From Gemmatimonadetes bacterium SCN 70-22 (GTDB lineage Bacteria; Gemmatimonadota; Gemmatimonadetes; Gemmatimonadales; Gemmatimonadaceae): a stretch of 64,000 nt of DNA. Where the stretch lies: assembly GCA_001724275.1 (NCBI GenBank), contig MEDZ01000004.1, positions 62,001-126,000 on the forward strand. The letters are read 5' to 3'. The notes beneath the pieces were generated by a model. That model ran no database searches, was not told where the DNA came from, and was given only the letters and a program-made list of their open reading frames with translations. Of the stretch, positions 31,320 to 39,677 are shown in pieces; position 1 is the first letter of the stretch; the number at the start of each line of letters is the position of its first letter. Both the position numbers and the translations under genes were made by a program.

Positions 31320-32791
31320 TGCGCTCTCCCCCTGACGAACTCGATGAACGTCCCCGTCGGGACCCCGGTGGGCCCCTTGGGAATGATGGTCAGGTCCGAC
31401 TCGCTGTATGCGGTGCCGGCCACGTCGAGGTGCACCCATGGATACGACACGAACTCGCGGAGGAACATCGCGGCGGTGATGGTGCCGGCCGCGCGCCCGC
31501 CGGTGTTCTTGATGTCGGCGACGTCCGACTTGATGAGCTCCCGGTAGTCGTCGGACATCGGGAGCTGCCAGGCCGGCTCGCTGGCCCGACGGGCGGCGCC
31601 GACGACTTCCGCCACGAGGGTGTCATCGTTACCGAGGGCGCCCGTGGTGAAATTGCCGAGCGCCACGACCACGGCGCCGGTGAGTGTCGCGGCATCGACG
31701 ACGACCGCCGGGTCGAATCGCGTGACCCAGGAGAGGACGTCGGCGAGGACGAGGCGCCCCTCGGCGTCGGTGTTGATGATCTCGATGCTCTTCCCGTTCG
31801 ATGCCGTGACCACGTCGCCGGGCTTGAGCGCCGTTCCGGAGGGCATGTTGGTCGTGGCCCCGAAGACGCCGACGACGTTGACCGGGAGGGCGAGGCGAGC
31901 GATGGCCTCCATCGCCCCGATGACCCCCGCCGCGCCGCACATGTCGAACTTCATGAACTCCATTCGCTCGGCGGGCTTGATCGAGATGCCCCCCGTATCG
32001 AAGCAGAGCCCCTTCCCGACGAGGACGATCGGCTTCTCCCCTTTAGGGCCGCCGCGGTACTCGATGGCGACGAGCTTCGGATCCTGCGGTGTCCCCTGGG
32101 CGACGCCGAGGAACGAGCCCATCTTCGCGCGCTCCATCTCCTTTCGTCCGAGGACCGTCACCTTGAGGGAGTGGCGGGTACCGACGTCGCGCGCGGTGTC
32201 GGCAAGGAGGTCGGGCGTGCACAGATTGCCCGGCATCTGGGCGAGGCGCCGGGACAGGTCGTAGCCGGCGCCGATGGCGATGGCATTGTCCACGACCGAG
32301 CCCAGCGCCTTGGCGTTGTCGGCGATGAGGGTCGCTTCGGTGAGGGGGGCACGACGGTCGGCCTCGGGGGGCGGGGTGCGAAGGTCGGTGAACTCCCAGC
32401 AACCGAGTTGCAGGCCGACCAGGACCTGCTCGGCCTCGCGCGCGTCGACGGCGCCGGCGAGCAGGGCGAGCGACCCCGCCCCCAGCCGATGCGCCTGGCG
32501 GGCGGCAAGGGTCGCGGCACGGCGCAGTGCGAGGGGGCGGTCGGTCGGCGTGCCGTAGCCCACCAGGAGGACGCGACGCGGCCCTCGGGATCCACCGGTC
32601 AGGTGCAGCACCTCGTCGCGCCCCCCGCGGAAGTCGCCGCGCCGGAGGGTCCGCCCGATCGCGCCACCCACCGCCTTGTCCAGCGCTTTCAGGTGCGTCG
32701 GGAGCTCGGTCCCGGTGGGCAGCAGGGCGACCAGCAACGGCGTGTTGAGCGTGGCCGGGTTGGCGGCGCGCGCGGAGATGGTCAGGGGCAT
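31316..32791 (-). CDS. pepA: Leucyl aminopeptidase (M17, cytosol aminopeptidase)
   Basis: A 491-residue bimetallic aminopeptidase. The M17 signature NTDAEGRLVLADVL, the metal-binding GKGLCFDTGGISIKP and MKFDMCGAAGV are visible. ATG at 32791 is chosen because homologues begin near this point; 16 further codons upstream are open but arginine/proline-rich. It has a predicted promoter (TTGCCG-17-TAGCTT) and is followed immediately by the receptor-like gene. Confidence 0.94.
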   Translation of the reverse strand: MPLTISARAANPATLNTPLLVALLPTGTELPTHLKALDKAVGGAIGRTLRRGDFRGGRDEVLHLTGGSRGPRRVLLVGYGTPTDRPLALRRAATLAARQAHRLGAGSLALLAGAVDAREAEQVLVGLQLGCWEFTDLRTPPPEADRRAPLTEATLIADNAKALGSVVDNAIAIGAGYDLSRRLAQMPGNLCTPDLLADTARDVGTRHSLKVTVLGRKEMERAKMGSFLGVAQGTPQDPKLVAIEYRGGPKGEKPIVLVGKGLCFDTGGISIKPAERMEFMKFDMCGAAGVIGAMEAIARLALPVNVVGVFGATTNMPSGTALKPGDVVTASNGKSIEIINTDAEGRLVLADVLSWVTRFDPAVVVDAATLTGAVVVALGNFTTGALGNDDTLVAEVVGAARRASEPAWQLPMSDDYRELIKSDVADIKNTGGRAAGTITAAMFLREFVSYPWVHLDVAGTAYSESDLTIIPKGPTGVPTGTFIEFVRGRAH

Positions 32792-32884
32792 GGAAGGTCG
32801 GGGGGCGCGGGAATTGCCCGGGCCGCACGCCATGCGCAAGACGTATGCGCCGCGGCGGCGACGGCTGCTCGGTGACGGGGCGGA

Positions 32885-32913
32885 AAGCTAGGGGAGGCGC
32901 GGTGGAGCGGCAA
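32885..32913 (-). promoter_or_regulatory. Predicted promoter of pepA
   Basis: TTGCCG (32913-32908), 17 bp and TAGCTT (32890-32885) on the minus strand, about 90 bases before the pepA ATG. A short inverted repeat GCGGAA-TCG-TTCCGC (32939-32953) just upstream may terminate the preceding gene. Confidence 0.5.
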
Positions 32914-33021
32914 GCGAAAGTCCTATTAGGTCCTGGCTGCGGAATCGTTCCGCGTGCAACGATGCATGGTCGGCGTCACGTCCGCGTCACGTGGCTCGCC
33001 GCTCGGGGGGGGCCCCGCTCG

Positions 33022-33993
33022 TCAGGCGACACGATCCGGCGGCGCCTCACCCCGGACGAAGGCGGTGATGTTGCGCACGGCACACTCCCCCATCGCGACC
33101 CGCGACGCCGTGGTGGCGCTTCCGAGGTGCGGGAGCGCATAAACGTTGGGGAGCGACCGGAGGGGCTCCGGGACGTCCGGCTCGTGCTCGTAGACGTCGA
33201 GTCCCGCGCCGGCAATCCGCCCCTCCTCGAGCGCCGTCACCAGCGCCAACTCGTCGACGACATCACCCCGGGAGGTGTTCACGAGATAGGCGGCTGGACG
33301 CATCACGGCCAGTTGGGCGGCGCCGATCAGGTGGTGCGTTGCAGGGGTGGCCGGGCAATGCAGCGACACGATGTCGCACTGCGACAGGAGCGACTCCAGC
33401 ACCGGGACAAACGTCGCCCCGCAACGCGTCTCCGCGTCGGGAGCGGCTTGGCGGCGCGAGTGATAGAGGACGCGCATTCCGAACCCCGCGCTGGCGCGGC
33501 GCGCGACCGCCTGGCCGATACGCCCGAAGCCGACGATACCCAACGTCGCCCCGGTGACGCGAGTCCCGAGGAGGTGTGTGGGACGCCATCCGGTCCAGGT
33601 GGCGGAGCGCAGCTCGCGCTCCCCCTCGCGCGCCCGACGCGCGGCGGCCAGGATGAGGAGCATGGTGAGGTCCGCGGTGTCGTCGGTCAGGACCCCAGGG
33701 GTGTTGGTGACGACGATGCCCAGGCGACGCGCCGTGTCGAGGTCGATGTGGTTGGTCCCGGCGCCGAAGTTGGCCAGCAGGCGCACGCGACCGGCTCCTC
33801 CCTCCAGCACCTCCCTGGTCAGGCGATCCGTCAGCGTGCAGAGCACGATGTCATGCGTGGCCAGCGCGTGCCTCAGCTCGGACGCCGTGAGCTGCACGTC
33901 GGGCTCGTTGAGCGTGGCCCCGAAGGTACGCTGCAGTGTCTCCTCGACGGAGTCGGGGAGACGACGGGTGACGAGTACGGAGTGAGGGGACAT
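33022..33993 (-). CDS. D-2-hydroxyacid dehydrogenase (glyoxylate/hydroxypyruvate reductase-like)
   Basis: A 323-residue NAD(P)-dependent D-isomer 2-hydroxyacid dehydrogenase. The dinucleotide motif LGIVGFGRIGQAVARR and the catalytic Arg (NTSRGDVVDE), Glu (DVYEHEP) and His (LPHLGSAT) are present. The substrate cannot be told from sequence; glyoxylate reductase is the closest guess. ATG at 33993 starts before the first strand SVLVTRRLP. It lies downstream of the tRNA-Leu terminator, and no separate promoter was recognised. Confidence 0.88.
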   Translation of the reverse strand: MSPHSVLVTRRLPDSVEETLQRTFGATLNEPDVQLTASELRHALATHDIVLCTLTDRLTREVLEGGAGRVRLLANFGAGTNHIDLDTARRLGIVVTNTPGVLTDDTADLTMLLILAAARRAREGERELRSATWTGWRPTHLLGTRVTGATLGIVGFGRIGQAVARRASAGFGMRVLYHSRRQAAPDAETRCGATFVPVLESLLSQCDIVSLHCPATPATHHLIGAAQLAVMRPAAYLVNTSRGDVVDELALVTALEEGRIAGAGLDVYEHEPDVPEPLRSLPNVYALPHLGSATTASRVAMGECAVRNITAFVRGEAPPDRVA

Positions 33994-34016
33994 GATCACG
34001 GCGGTGGAGGGAAGCC

Positions 34017-34048
34017 AAAGGGGACATCGCATGTGCGACGTCCCCTTT
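34017..34048 (-). terminator. Intrinsic terminator of tRNA-Leu
   Basis: On the minus strand the hairpin AAAGGGGACGTCGCA / TGCGATGTCCCCTTT (15-bp arms with one G-U pair, 2-base gap) begins about 10 bases after the tRNA 3' end, and the stem itself ends in TTT. It is the best intrinsic terminator in the window. Confidence 0.8.
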
Positions 34049-34058
34049 GCTCGTGGCA

Positions 34059-34142
34059 TGCCCAGGACGAGACTCGAACTCGTATACCCCGAAGGGTGGG
34101 GGATTTTGAGTCCCCTGCGTCTACCAATTCCGCCACCCGGGC
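34059..34142 (-). tRNA. tRNA-Leu (CAA anticodon)
   Basis: On the minus strand, acceptor GCCCGGG pairs with CCTGGGC and A is the discriminator. The D-arm contains GGCGGAATTGGTAGACGC. The anticodon stem GGGGA/TCCCC encloses loop CTCAAAA (anticodon CAA), followed by a long variable arm (CACCCTTCGGGGT) and the T-arm GAGTTCGAGTCTC. The long variable arm and sequence fit class-II tRNA-Leu reading UUG. CCA is not encoded. A promoter lies 10 bases upstream and a terminator follows. Confidence 0.96.
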
Positions 34143-34151
34143 GTGGCGCGG

Positions 34152-34180
34152 AATGTAGCCGCTGGAAAGCGGTGGCTCAA
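34152..34180 (-). promoter_or_regulatory. Predicted promoter of tRNA-Leu
   Basis: TTGAGC (34180-34175), exactly 17 bp and TACATT (34157-34152) on the minus strand, with the mature tRNA beginning 10 bases after the -10 box. The close spacing to a well-defined RNA 5' end makes this the most reliable member of the TAnnTT promoter set. Confidence 0.7.
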
Positions 34181-34208
34181 CGATCCCGTCCGGCCACGCC
34201 GTCGGGCG

Positions 34209-34778
34209 TCACGGTGCTCCGCCCCCCGGACGCCGCGGCATCGGGCGCCGGGGACCCGCCGCGCCTGGGGGGGGGCCGAAGGAGTCTCCCAGCGTGTCTC
34301 CCTCCGCTCGGCGGCGCATCTCGTCGGCGCGCCTGCGCAACTGCTCCTGGATTCCCATGTACTTCGCCCGCTGCGTCGGCGTGAGGAAGGCGGAGAGCTC
34401 CTGCTGCTCGGACTCCAGCAGGTCGAGGCGGGAGCGCTGCACGCGAATGGCGCGCTCCATCAGGTCGGCCACCCTGGCTTCATTGCCCTGATCGTCGGCC
34501 GCCTGGAGCGCGTCGCGCATCTCCCGGCGCACCTTGCGCTCCTCGGAAAAGAGCTCGCGGCGCCGGCCGTCGAGGCGCTTGTTCACCTCGACGAGCTGCG
34601 CGAGCTGGGCATCGGTGAGCGCGAGACGCTCCTTCACGACCTGCTCGAAGCGCTCGCGGAAGCGCTGCTCGAGCATCGCGCGGTCGCGTCGCGCGCCCGG
34701 CTGGGCCACGGGACGCTGGGCGCCTCCGTCGCCAGCCACAACGACGCAGAGCACGAGTACGGTGAGGAATCGGGACAT
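34209..34778 (-). CDS. Secreted Spy/CpxP-like protein
   Basis: About 189 residues with an N-terminal signal peptide (MSRFLTVLVLCVVVAGDGGA) and a highly helical Arg/Glu-rich body. LTxxQ-like motifs occur twice (LALTDAQLAQL and FLTPTQRAKYMG), as in the periplasmic chaperones Spy and CpxP and the metal sensor ZraP. The tail is Pro/Gly-rich. It is the third gene of an ECF-sigma / anti-sigma set, so it is probably an output or modulator of an envelope-stress response. ATG at 34778 is preferred over 34787 because AGGAG is then about 10 bases away. Confidence 0.75.
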   Translation of the reverse strand: MSRFLTVLVLCVVVAGDGGAQRPVAQPGARRDRAMLEQRFRERFEQVVKERLALTDAQLAQLVEVNKRLDGRRRELFSEERKVRREMRDALQAADDQGNEARVADLMERAIRVQRSRLDLLESEQQELSAFLTPTQRAKYMGIQEQLRRRADEMRRRAEGDTLGDSFGPPPGAAGPRRPMPRRPGGGAP

Positions 34779-34791
34779 GGTCTGCATTCTC

Positions 34792-35406
34792 CTACGAACC
34801 GATGATCGCCCCGTAGAGGGCGCGGCCACCGGGGTTCACTTCCGGTTCCGCCAGGGGGGCGGCTTCCATCTGGTCCAACTCGCCAAGGAGGGACTCGAGA
34901 TCCGCGTCCCCCAGGTCGCTGATCGAGGGGTGCACCGCCAGCCCCGAGTAGGCCCGGGACGCCGCACGCGGGGTATCGGCGCGCGCCAGCGTCGGCATCC
35001 CCGAGAGGGAGTCGTCCTTCCAGGCCATCACGCTGTCGACCGCCGTCGCCGGCGCGTCGCCCAGGAACGAGCGCACGACCGCGACCGAGATCCCGCCCAG
35101 GGAAATGAAGGTGATGGCGGCCGCGAGCCGGAAGAGCATCGGCGACCGTCGCGCCGGCTGCGGCCGACGGCCCGCCGGTGCCACGGGGCGCGGCAACGCG
35201 GCGACGATTCCCGCGGTGTCGACCGCCGGCACCCGAAGCCCCGCAAACGCACGCCGGGCCGAGCGCAGCACCGCGAACTCGGCTGCACAGCTCTCGCACG
35301 CGGCGAGGTGCGCCTCGACCCGCTCCCGCTCGGGGGCGGGAAGCGCGTCGTGCAGGAGTTCGGGCAACAGCTCCCGCATCTCGATGGACGAACAGTCAGT
35401 CGGCAT
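34792..35406 (-). CDS. Anti-sigma factor with zinc-binding domain and one membrane helix
   Basis: About 204 residues. The N-terminal ZAS-type motif HLAACESCAAEF (His-x3-Cys-x2-Cys) is the hallmark of zinc-containing anti-sigma factors, and a single transmembrane helix lies around residues 105-125 (MLFRLAAAITFISLGGISVAVV). The rest is presumably periplasmic. It overlaps the ECF sigma gene by 11 bases, so it very likely binds and silences that sigma factor. Confidence 0.85.
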   Translation of the reverse strand: MPTDCSSIEMRELLPELLHDALPAPERERVEAHLAACESCAAEFAVLRSARRAFAGLRVPAVDTAGIVAALPRPVAPAGRRPQPARRSPMLFRLAAAITFISLGGISVAVVRSFLGDAPATAVDSVMAWKDDSLSGMPTLARADTPRAASRAYSGLAVHPSISDLGDADLESLLGELDQMEAAPLAEPEVNPGGRALYGAIIGS

Positions 35407-35953
35407 GGAGCGTCTCCTTGACCTGCCGCAGGGCGTTGTGATAGTGCACGCGTGCCGCTCCCTCCGTGGTGCCCACCACGCCTGCAATTTCCTTGTAGGA
35501 CATTCCGTCGTTCACGCGCAGCATGAACACCTCGCGCTGGGTCGCTGTCAGTCGCCCGATGGCGAACCGCATCTTCTGTTGCGCTTCGTCGGCGATGAGC
35601 GTGTCCAGCGCGTCATATTCCGTCGCCACATCGCCGTCCTGCAATTCCGTCATTTCCCGCTGTCGCCGTCCGGTTCGACGCCGGTCCAGCACCAGCCGCC
35701 GCGCGATCGTGAACAGCCAGGTCCGCAGCGAACTCTCCCCGCGAAAGGCATCCAGCGACCCGAAGGCCCGCACGAACGCGTCCTGCACCACCTCCTCCGC
35801 CCCCTCGCGCACCCCGAGGCTGGCCACGTAGCGCGCGACCGCCGGGGCATGCCGCGCCACCAGGCGGCTGGCTGCCCGTTCGTCACCCGCGCGCCAGCGC
35901 GAGATCAACTCCTCGTCCGGCGATTCGACGCCCGGTGCAGTTTCCGCAGTCAT
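35396..35953 (-). CDS. ECF-type RNA polymerase sigma factor
   Basis: A 185-residue group-IV sigma factor. Region 2 (ELISRWRAGDERAASRLV, EEVVQDAFVRAF, SSLRTWLFTIARRLVLD) and region 4 (LTATQREVFMLRVNDGMSYKEIAGVVGTTEGAARV) are both visible and separated by an acidic linker. ATG at 35953 starts shortly before region 2. It is cotranscribed with its anti-sigma factor and a Spy-like protein, and diverges from the phosphodiesterase gene. The stimulus is unknown. Confidence 0.92.
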   Translation of the reverse strand: MTAETAPGVESPDEELISRWRAGDERAASRLVARHAPAVARYVASLGVREGAEEVVQDAFVRAFGSLDAFRGESSLRTWLFTIARRLVLDRRRTGRRQREMTELQDGDVATEYDALDTLIADEAQQKMRFAIGRLTATQREVFMLRVNDGMSYKEIAGVVGTTEGAARVHYHNALRQVKETLHAD

Positions 35954-36051
35954 GCGTTTCCGTCCCGTGAGACGCCCTCCGGGGCCCGGTGTTAAGATGG
36001 ATGACACCACACCGCACTTCGCGACGGGAACACCCGAACCGCTCCCGAGGA

Positions 36052-36750
36052 ATGGAAGTCATTGCCCATCGCGGCATGCCGCGCCAGGCACCAGAGAATA
36101 CACTCGCCGGCTTTGCCCTCGCCATCGAGGCCCACGCCGACGGCATCGAGCTGGACGTCCACGCGACGCGCGATGGCGTGATCGTCGTGCATCATGACCC
36201 GTCCCTTCCCCGCCCGGTCAGCGCTCCCGCGGGGGAGACGGGGCGAGCGATCGCTTCCGTGACCCTGGCGGAGCTCCGCGTGGCAATCGCGGGAGTCGTG
36301 GCGGTGCCGACGCTCGAGGAGACACTCGCCCTCGTCGCCGGACGCGCGACGGTCTACGTGGAGATCAAGGCGGCGGGAATCGAGTCCCTGGTGGTCGATT
36401 GCCTTCGGCGGTACGGGGGATCCTGCGCCGTGCATTCGTTCGATCACCGCGTCTCCAGCCGAGTTCACGAGCTGAACCCCGCTCTCCCCACGGGAGTCCT
36501 CTCCGCCAGCTACCTGCTGGAGCCCGAGCGCGCCCTGCGAGTGGCAGGGGGGCGCGACTTCTGGCAGTGGTGGGAGATGATCGACGCGCCGCTCGTCGAG
36601 CGCGTGCACCACGCCGGTGGGCGCGTCGTGGCGTGGACGGTGAACGCCCCGGAGCACGTGGCCCGCCTCGAGGCGCTCGGTGTCGACGCCATCTGCACCG
36701 ACGTCCCCGACCAGATGGCACGAATCGTACGGGGCGCTCACGTGCGCTGA
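36052..36750 (+). CDS. Glycerophosphodiester phosphodiesterase
   Basis: A 232-residue GDPD-fold TIM barrel hydrolysing glycerophosphodiesters. It opens with IAHRGMPRQAPENTLAGF (the HRG...ENT signature) and ELDVHATRDGVIVVHHDP (metal and catalytic residues), ending with WTVNAPEHVARLEALGVDAICTDVPD. No signal peptide is seen, so it is probably cytoplasmic. ATG at 36052 abuts the conserved strand; AGGA is directly adjacent to it. It diverges from the ECF sigma gene. Confidence 0.9.
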   Translation: MEVIAHRGMPRQAPENTLAGFALAIEAHADGIELDVHATRDGVIVVHHDPSLPRPVSAPAGETGRAIASVTLAELRVAIAGVVAVPTLEETLALVAGRATVYVEIKAAGIESLVVDCLRRYGGSCAVHSFDHRVSSRVHELNPALPTGVLSASYLLEPERALRVAGGRDFWQWWEMIDAPLVERVHHAGGRVVAWTVNAPEHVARLEALGVDAICTDVPDQMARIVRGAHVR

Positions 36751-36859
36751 GCGGGGATCCTCCGGCCTGCGCCGTCCCGACACTGGCCGCATGCCGGACC
36801 CCGGCGTAAGCTTCGCGCGCCCGAGTCTCTTGCCCCTCCTCAGGAGTATTGCGAGTCAC

Positions 36860-38305
36860 ATGAGAGCGACCCTCCCCCTCGTGCTCGGGGCGACGACGTT
36901 GGCGTGCGCGACACGACAGCCGTCCAGTGCCCCGGCCCCCACCCCCACTCCATCCGTCGCCCAGGCGGACACGGGAACCAAGGCGCCCCCTGCCCCGGCG
37001 GCGCTCAGCCTCCCGAATGCCGATCCGTTCCCGAGCACGTACCGGCCGTTCCCCTCGCGGGCCACGGTCATCAGGAACGCGACGATCATGACGGCGGCGG
37101 GACCGACGATCCGCGGAGCGTCGATTCTCCTGCAGGGCGGCAAGATCGCGGCGGTCGGGGCCAACATCGCCGTGCCGTCCGACGCCGTGGTCATCGACGG
37201 CTCGGGGAAGTACGTCACCCCGGGAATCATCGATACGCACACGCACCTGGGCGTGTATCCGGCGCCGGGCGTGGATGCCCTCAGCGACGGCAACGAGGCG
37301 ACGAACCCGTCAACGCCATACGTCTGGGCCGAGCACTCGGTCTACGCGCAGGATCCGCAGTTCCCACGAGCGCTGGCCGCCGGGGTGACGACCATCCAGG
37401 TCCTCCCCGGCTCGGCGAACCTGATCGGGGGACGGAGCGTCGTGCTCAAGGTCGTCCCCTCGCGCACCGTGCGCGGGATGAAGTTCCCGGGCGCCAAGTA
37501 CGGACTCAAGCAGGCGTGCGGCGAGAATCCCAAGCGCGTGTACGCCAACCGCGGCCCCTCCACCCGCATGGGGAACGTGGCCGGGTGGCGCGCGCAGTAC
37601 ATCCAGGCGGAACAATACCGTCGCCGGTGGGATCGCTGGCTCGCGGATCGCAAGGGCGAGCCCCCCGCGCGCGACCTCGGGCTCGAGACGCTGGCCGAGG
37701 TGCTTCGCGGAAACATCCTGGTACAGTGGCACTGCTACACGGCCAATGACATGGAAGGGGCGATGGAAGTCGCCGACGAATTCGGCTTCCAGATCCGCTC
37801 GTTCCATCACGGCGTGGAGGCCTACAAGCTCGCCGACATCCTGGCGCAGAAGGGGATCGCTGCGTCGCTCTGGTCCGATTGGGGCGGCTTCAAGATCGAG
37901 GCGATGGATGGCGTACGAGCCAACCTGGCGCTCGTGCACGCCGCCGGCGCGCGCGCGATCGTGCACTCGGACGACGCGAGCGGGATGCAGCGACTGAACC
38001 AGGACGCCGCCAAGTCCATTGCGGAGGCGCGGACCCTGGGCATCGACATCACGGAGGACGAGGCCATTCGCTGGCTCACCATCAACCCGGCGTGGGCGCT
38101 GGGGCTCGACGACCGCATCGGAACGCTGGAGCCGGGCAAGAATGCCGACGTCGTCCTGTGGAGCGGGAATCCCTTCAGCATCTACTCCAAGGCAGAGAAG
38201 GTCTGGACCGATGGCGCCCTCCTCTTCGACATGCTCGATCCGTCAAAGCGGTGGCGTACCGACTTCGAGCTCGGCTTCGTCCCCCCGGCCGAGGGAGGGC
38301 GCTGA
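36860..38305 (+). CDS. Exported amidohydrolase-family metalloenzyme (catalytically complete member of a tandem pair)
   Basis: A 481-residue protein. A hydrophobic N-terminus (LPLVLGATTLACA) suggests export, possibly as a lipoprotein although the lipobox is imperfect. The amidohydrolase core has TPGIIDTHTHLG (HxH, ~126), histidines in VQWHCYTAND and RSFHHGVEAYK and an aspartate in IVHSDDAS, the usual metal set. C-terminal LEPGKNADVVLWSGNPF is typical of imidazolonepropionase- or dihydroorotase-like members. The substrate is unknown. It is followed after one base by a paralogue without metal ligands. Confidence 0.85.
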   Translation: MRATLPLVLGATTLACATRQPSSAPAPTPTPSVAQADTGTKAPPAPAALSLPNADPFPSTYRPFPSRATVIRNATIMTAAGPTIRGASILLQGGKIAAVGANIAVPSDAVVIDGSGKYVTPGIIDTHTHLGVYPAPGVDALSDGNEATNPSTPYVWAEHSVYAQDPQFPRALAAGVTTIQVLPGSANLIGGRSVVLKVVPSRTVRGMKFPGAKYGLKQACGENPKRVYANRGPSTRMGNVAGWRAQYIQAEQYRRRWDRWLADRKGEPPARDLGLETLAEVLRGNILVQWHCYTANDMEGAMEVADEFGFQIRSFHHGVEAYKLADILAQKGIAASLWSDWGGFKIEAMDGVRANLALVHAAGARAIVHSDDASGMQRLNQDAAKSIAEARTLGIDITEDEAIRWLTINPAWALGLDDRIGTLEPGKNADVVLWSGNPFSIYSKAEKVWTDGALLFDMLDPSKRWRTDFELGFVPPAEGGR

Positions 38306-38306
38306 G

Positions 38307-39590
38307 ATGAAGACCATCAACCACGCCCTCGCGGCGCTCGCTTGCGCGGCGACCCTGCTTGCCAGCGCCCCGGCCCAGGCGCAGGTCCTGGCCATCACGG
38401 GGGCCAAGGTCTACCCGGTGAGCGGACCGGCCATCGAGAACGGAACGGTCCTGGTCCGCGATGGCCGCATCGTGGCCGTCGGGAGCAACGTCACCATCCC
38501 GGCCGACGCGCGGCGCATCGATGCCACGGGCAAGTGGGTGACGCCGGGCATCTTCAATGCCACCACCTCGCTCGGACTCACGGAAATCGGCGCCGTGCAG
38601 GCGACGGTCGATCTCTCCGCCCGCGGACAGGGCGACGGCATCACCCCCTCGCTGCGCGTGTGGGAGGGGTTCAATCCCGCGTCGCCACTCCTGCAGGTGA
38701 CGCGCAATGACGGCGTGACCACGGCGGGGCTGATTCCACGCGGTGGATTGGTGGGAGGCCAGGGGGCGGTCGTCGTCCTCGGCGACGGGACGCTGGGCGA
38801 CGTCCTCCTCAAGGGACCGGTGGCGGTGTTTGCCGACATCGGCTCCAAGGGGAGCGATCGCGGCGCCTCTCGCGCCGAAGTCTACCAGCGTCTCCGCGCC
38901 GTGCTGGCGGAGGCGCGCGAGTGGCCCCGCCGGCGCGACCGCTACGATGCCAACGGCTCGCGACCGCTTGCCGCACGGCCGGTGGACCTGGAGGCGTTGC
39001 AGCCGGTGCTGCGCGGCGAGATCCCGCTTGCCGTCGACGCCGACCGGGCCAGCGACATCCTGGTGGCGCTCGACATCGCCAAGGAGTTCGGGCTCAAGCT
39101 CGTCCTGACCTCGGCGACCGAGGGGTGGAAGGTGGCCGACCGGATCGCGGCGGCCAATGCCTTCGTGGTGGTGGGGGCGCTGAACAACATCCCCCGCGAC
39201 TTCTCCACGCTGGGGGCGCGCCAGGAGAACGCCGCGCTGTTGCAGCAGGCGGGGGCGAAGGTGGTCATCGCCGGCGGAGCCGACGCCTTCAACGCCCGCA
39301 ACGTCAAGTACGAGGCTGGGGTGGCGGTGGCGTTCGGGATGCCGTGGGACGCGGCGCTGCGCGCGGTGACGCTCACGCCGGCCGAGATGTACGGCGTCGC
39401 CAACCGGGTGGGCTCGCTCCAGCCGGGGCGCGACGCGACGCTGGTCATCTGGAGCGGCGACCCGTTCGAGCTGTACACGCGTGCCGAGAAGGTGTACGTC
39501 CGCGGCGTAGAGGTGCAACGTCCGTCGCGCCAGGACGAGTTGATGCGGCGCTACCGGACGCTTCCGCCGGACTACAGGGCGAAGCCCTGA
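38307..39590 (+). CDS. Amidohydrolase-fold paralogue lacking the metal ligands (probable pseudoenzyme)
   Basis: A 427-residue protein with signal peptide (ALAALACAATLLASAPAQAQ). The fold markers are kept (GTVLVRDGRIVAVGSNV; LQPGRDATLVIWSGDPFELY). The HxH site, however, reads TPGIFNATTSLG, and the later His and Asp positions are replaced (ILVALDIAKEF, LVLTSATEGWK, VIAGGADAFN). Hydrolysis is therefore unlikely by the normal mechanism, and a structural or regulatory partner role for the preceding enzyme is plausible. It starts one base after the stop of gene one (GCTGAGATG), so co-translation is expected. Confidence 0.82.
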   Translation: MKTINHALAALACAATLLASAPAQAQVLAITGAKVYPVSGPAIENGTVLVRDGRIVAVGSNVTIPADARRIDATGKWVTPGIFNATTSLGLTEIGAVQATVDLSARGQGDGITPSLRVWEGFNPASPLLQVTRNDGVTTAGLIPRGGLVGGQGAVVVLGDGTLGDVLLKGPVAVFADIGSKGSDRGASRAEVYQRLRAVLAEAREWPRRRDRYDANGSRPLAARPVDLEALQPVLRGEIPLAVDADRASDILVALDIAKEFGLKLVLTSATEGWKVADRIAAANAFVVVGALNNIPRDFSTLGARQENAALLQQAGAKVVIAGGADAFNARNVKYEAGVAVAFGMPWDAALRAVTLTPAEMYGVANRVGSLQPGRDATLVIWSGDPFELYTRAEKVYVRGVEVQRPSRQDELMRRYRTLPPDYRAKP

Positions 39591-39627
39591 TCCGCCGCGC
39601 GATCGGCGTGGGCGAGGAACTCACGGA

Positions 39628-39651
39628 GGGGCACGCCTGATGGCGTGCCCC
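39628..39651. terminator. Hairpin between the convergent amidohydrolase and small-protein genes
   Basis: A perfect 10-bp stem, GGGGCACGCC / GGCGTGCCCC with a TGAT loop, is followed on the plus strand by TCTCTCGT. It can serve both converging transcripts. Confidence 0.7.
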
Positions 39652-39677
39652 TCTCTCGTGACGCGCGGGTCGCCCTC

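Noticed and set aside
36820-36860. Shine-Dalgarno-masking hairpin (CTCC-TCA-GGAG) before the first amidohydrolase
   Set aside because: The stem is only 4 bp and the AGGAG lies too far (about 14 bases) from the ATG to be convincing as a regulatory element.
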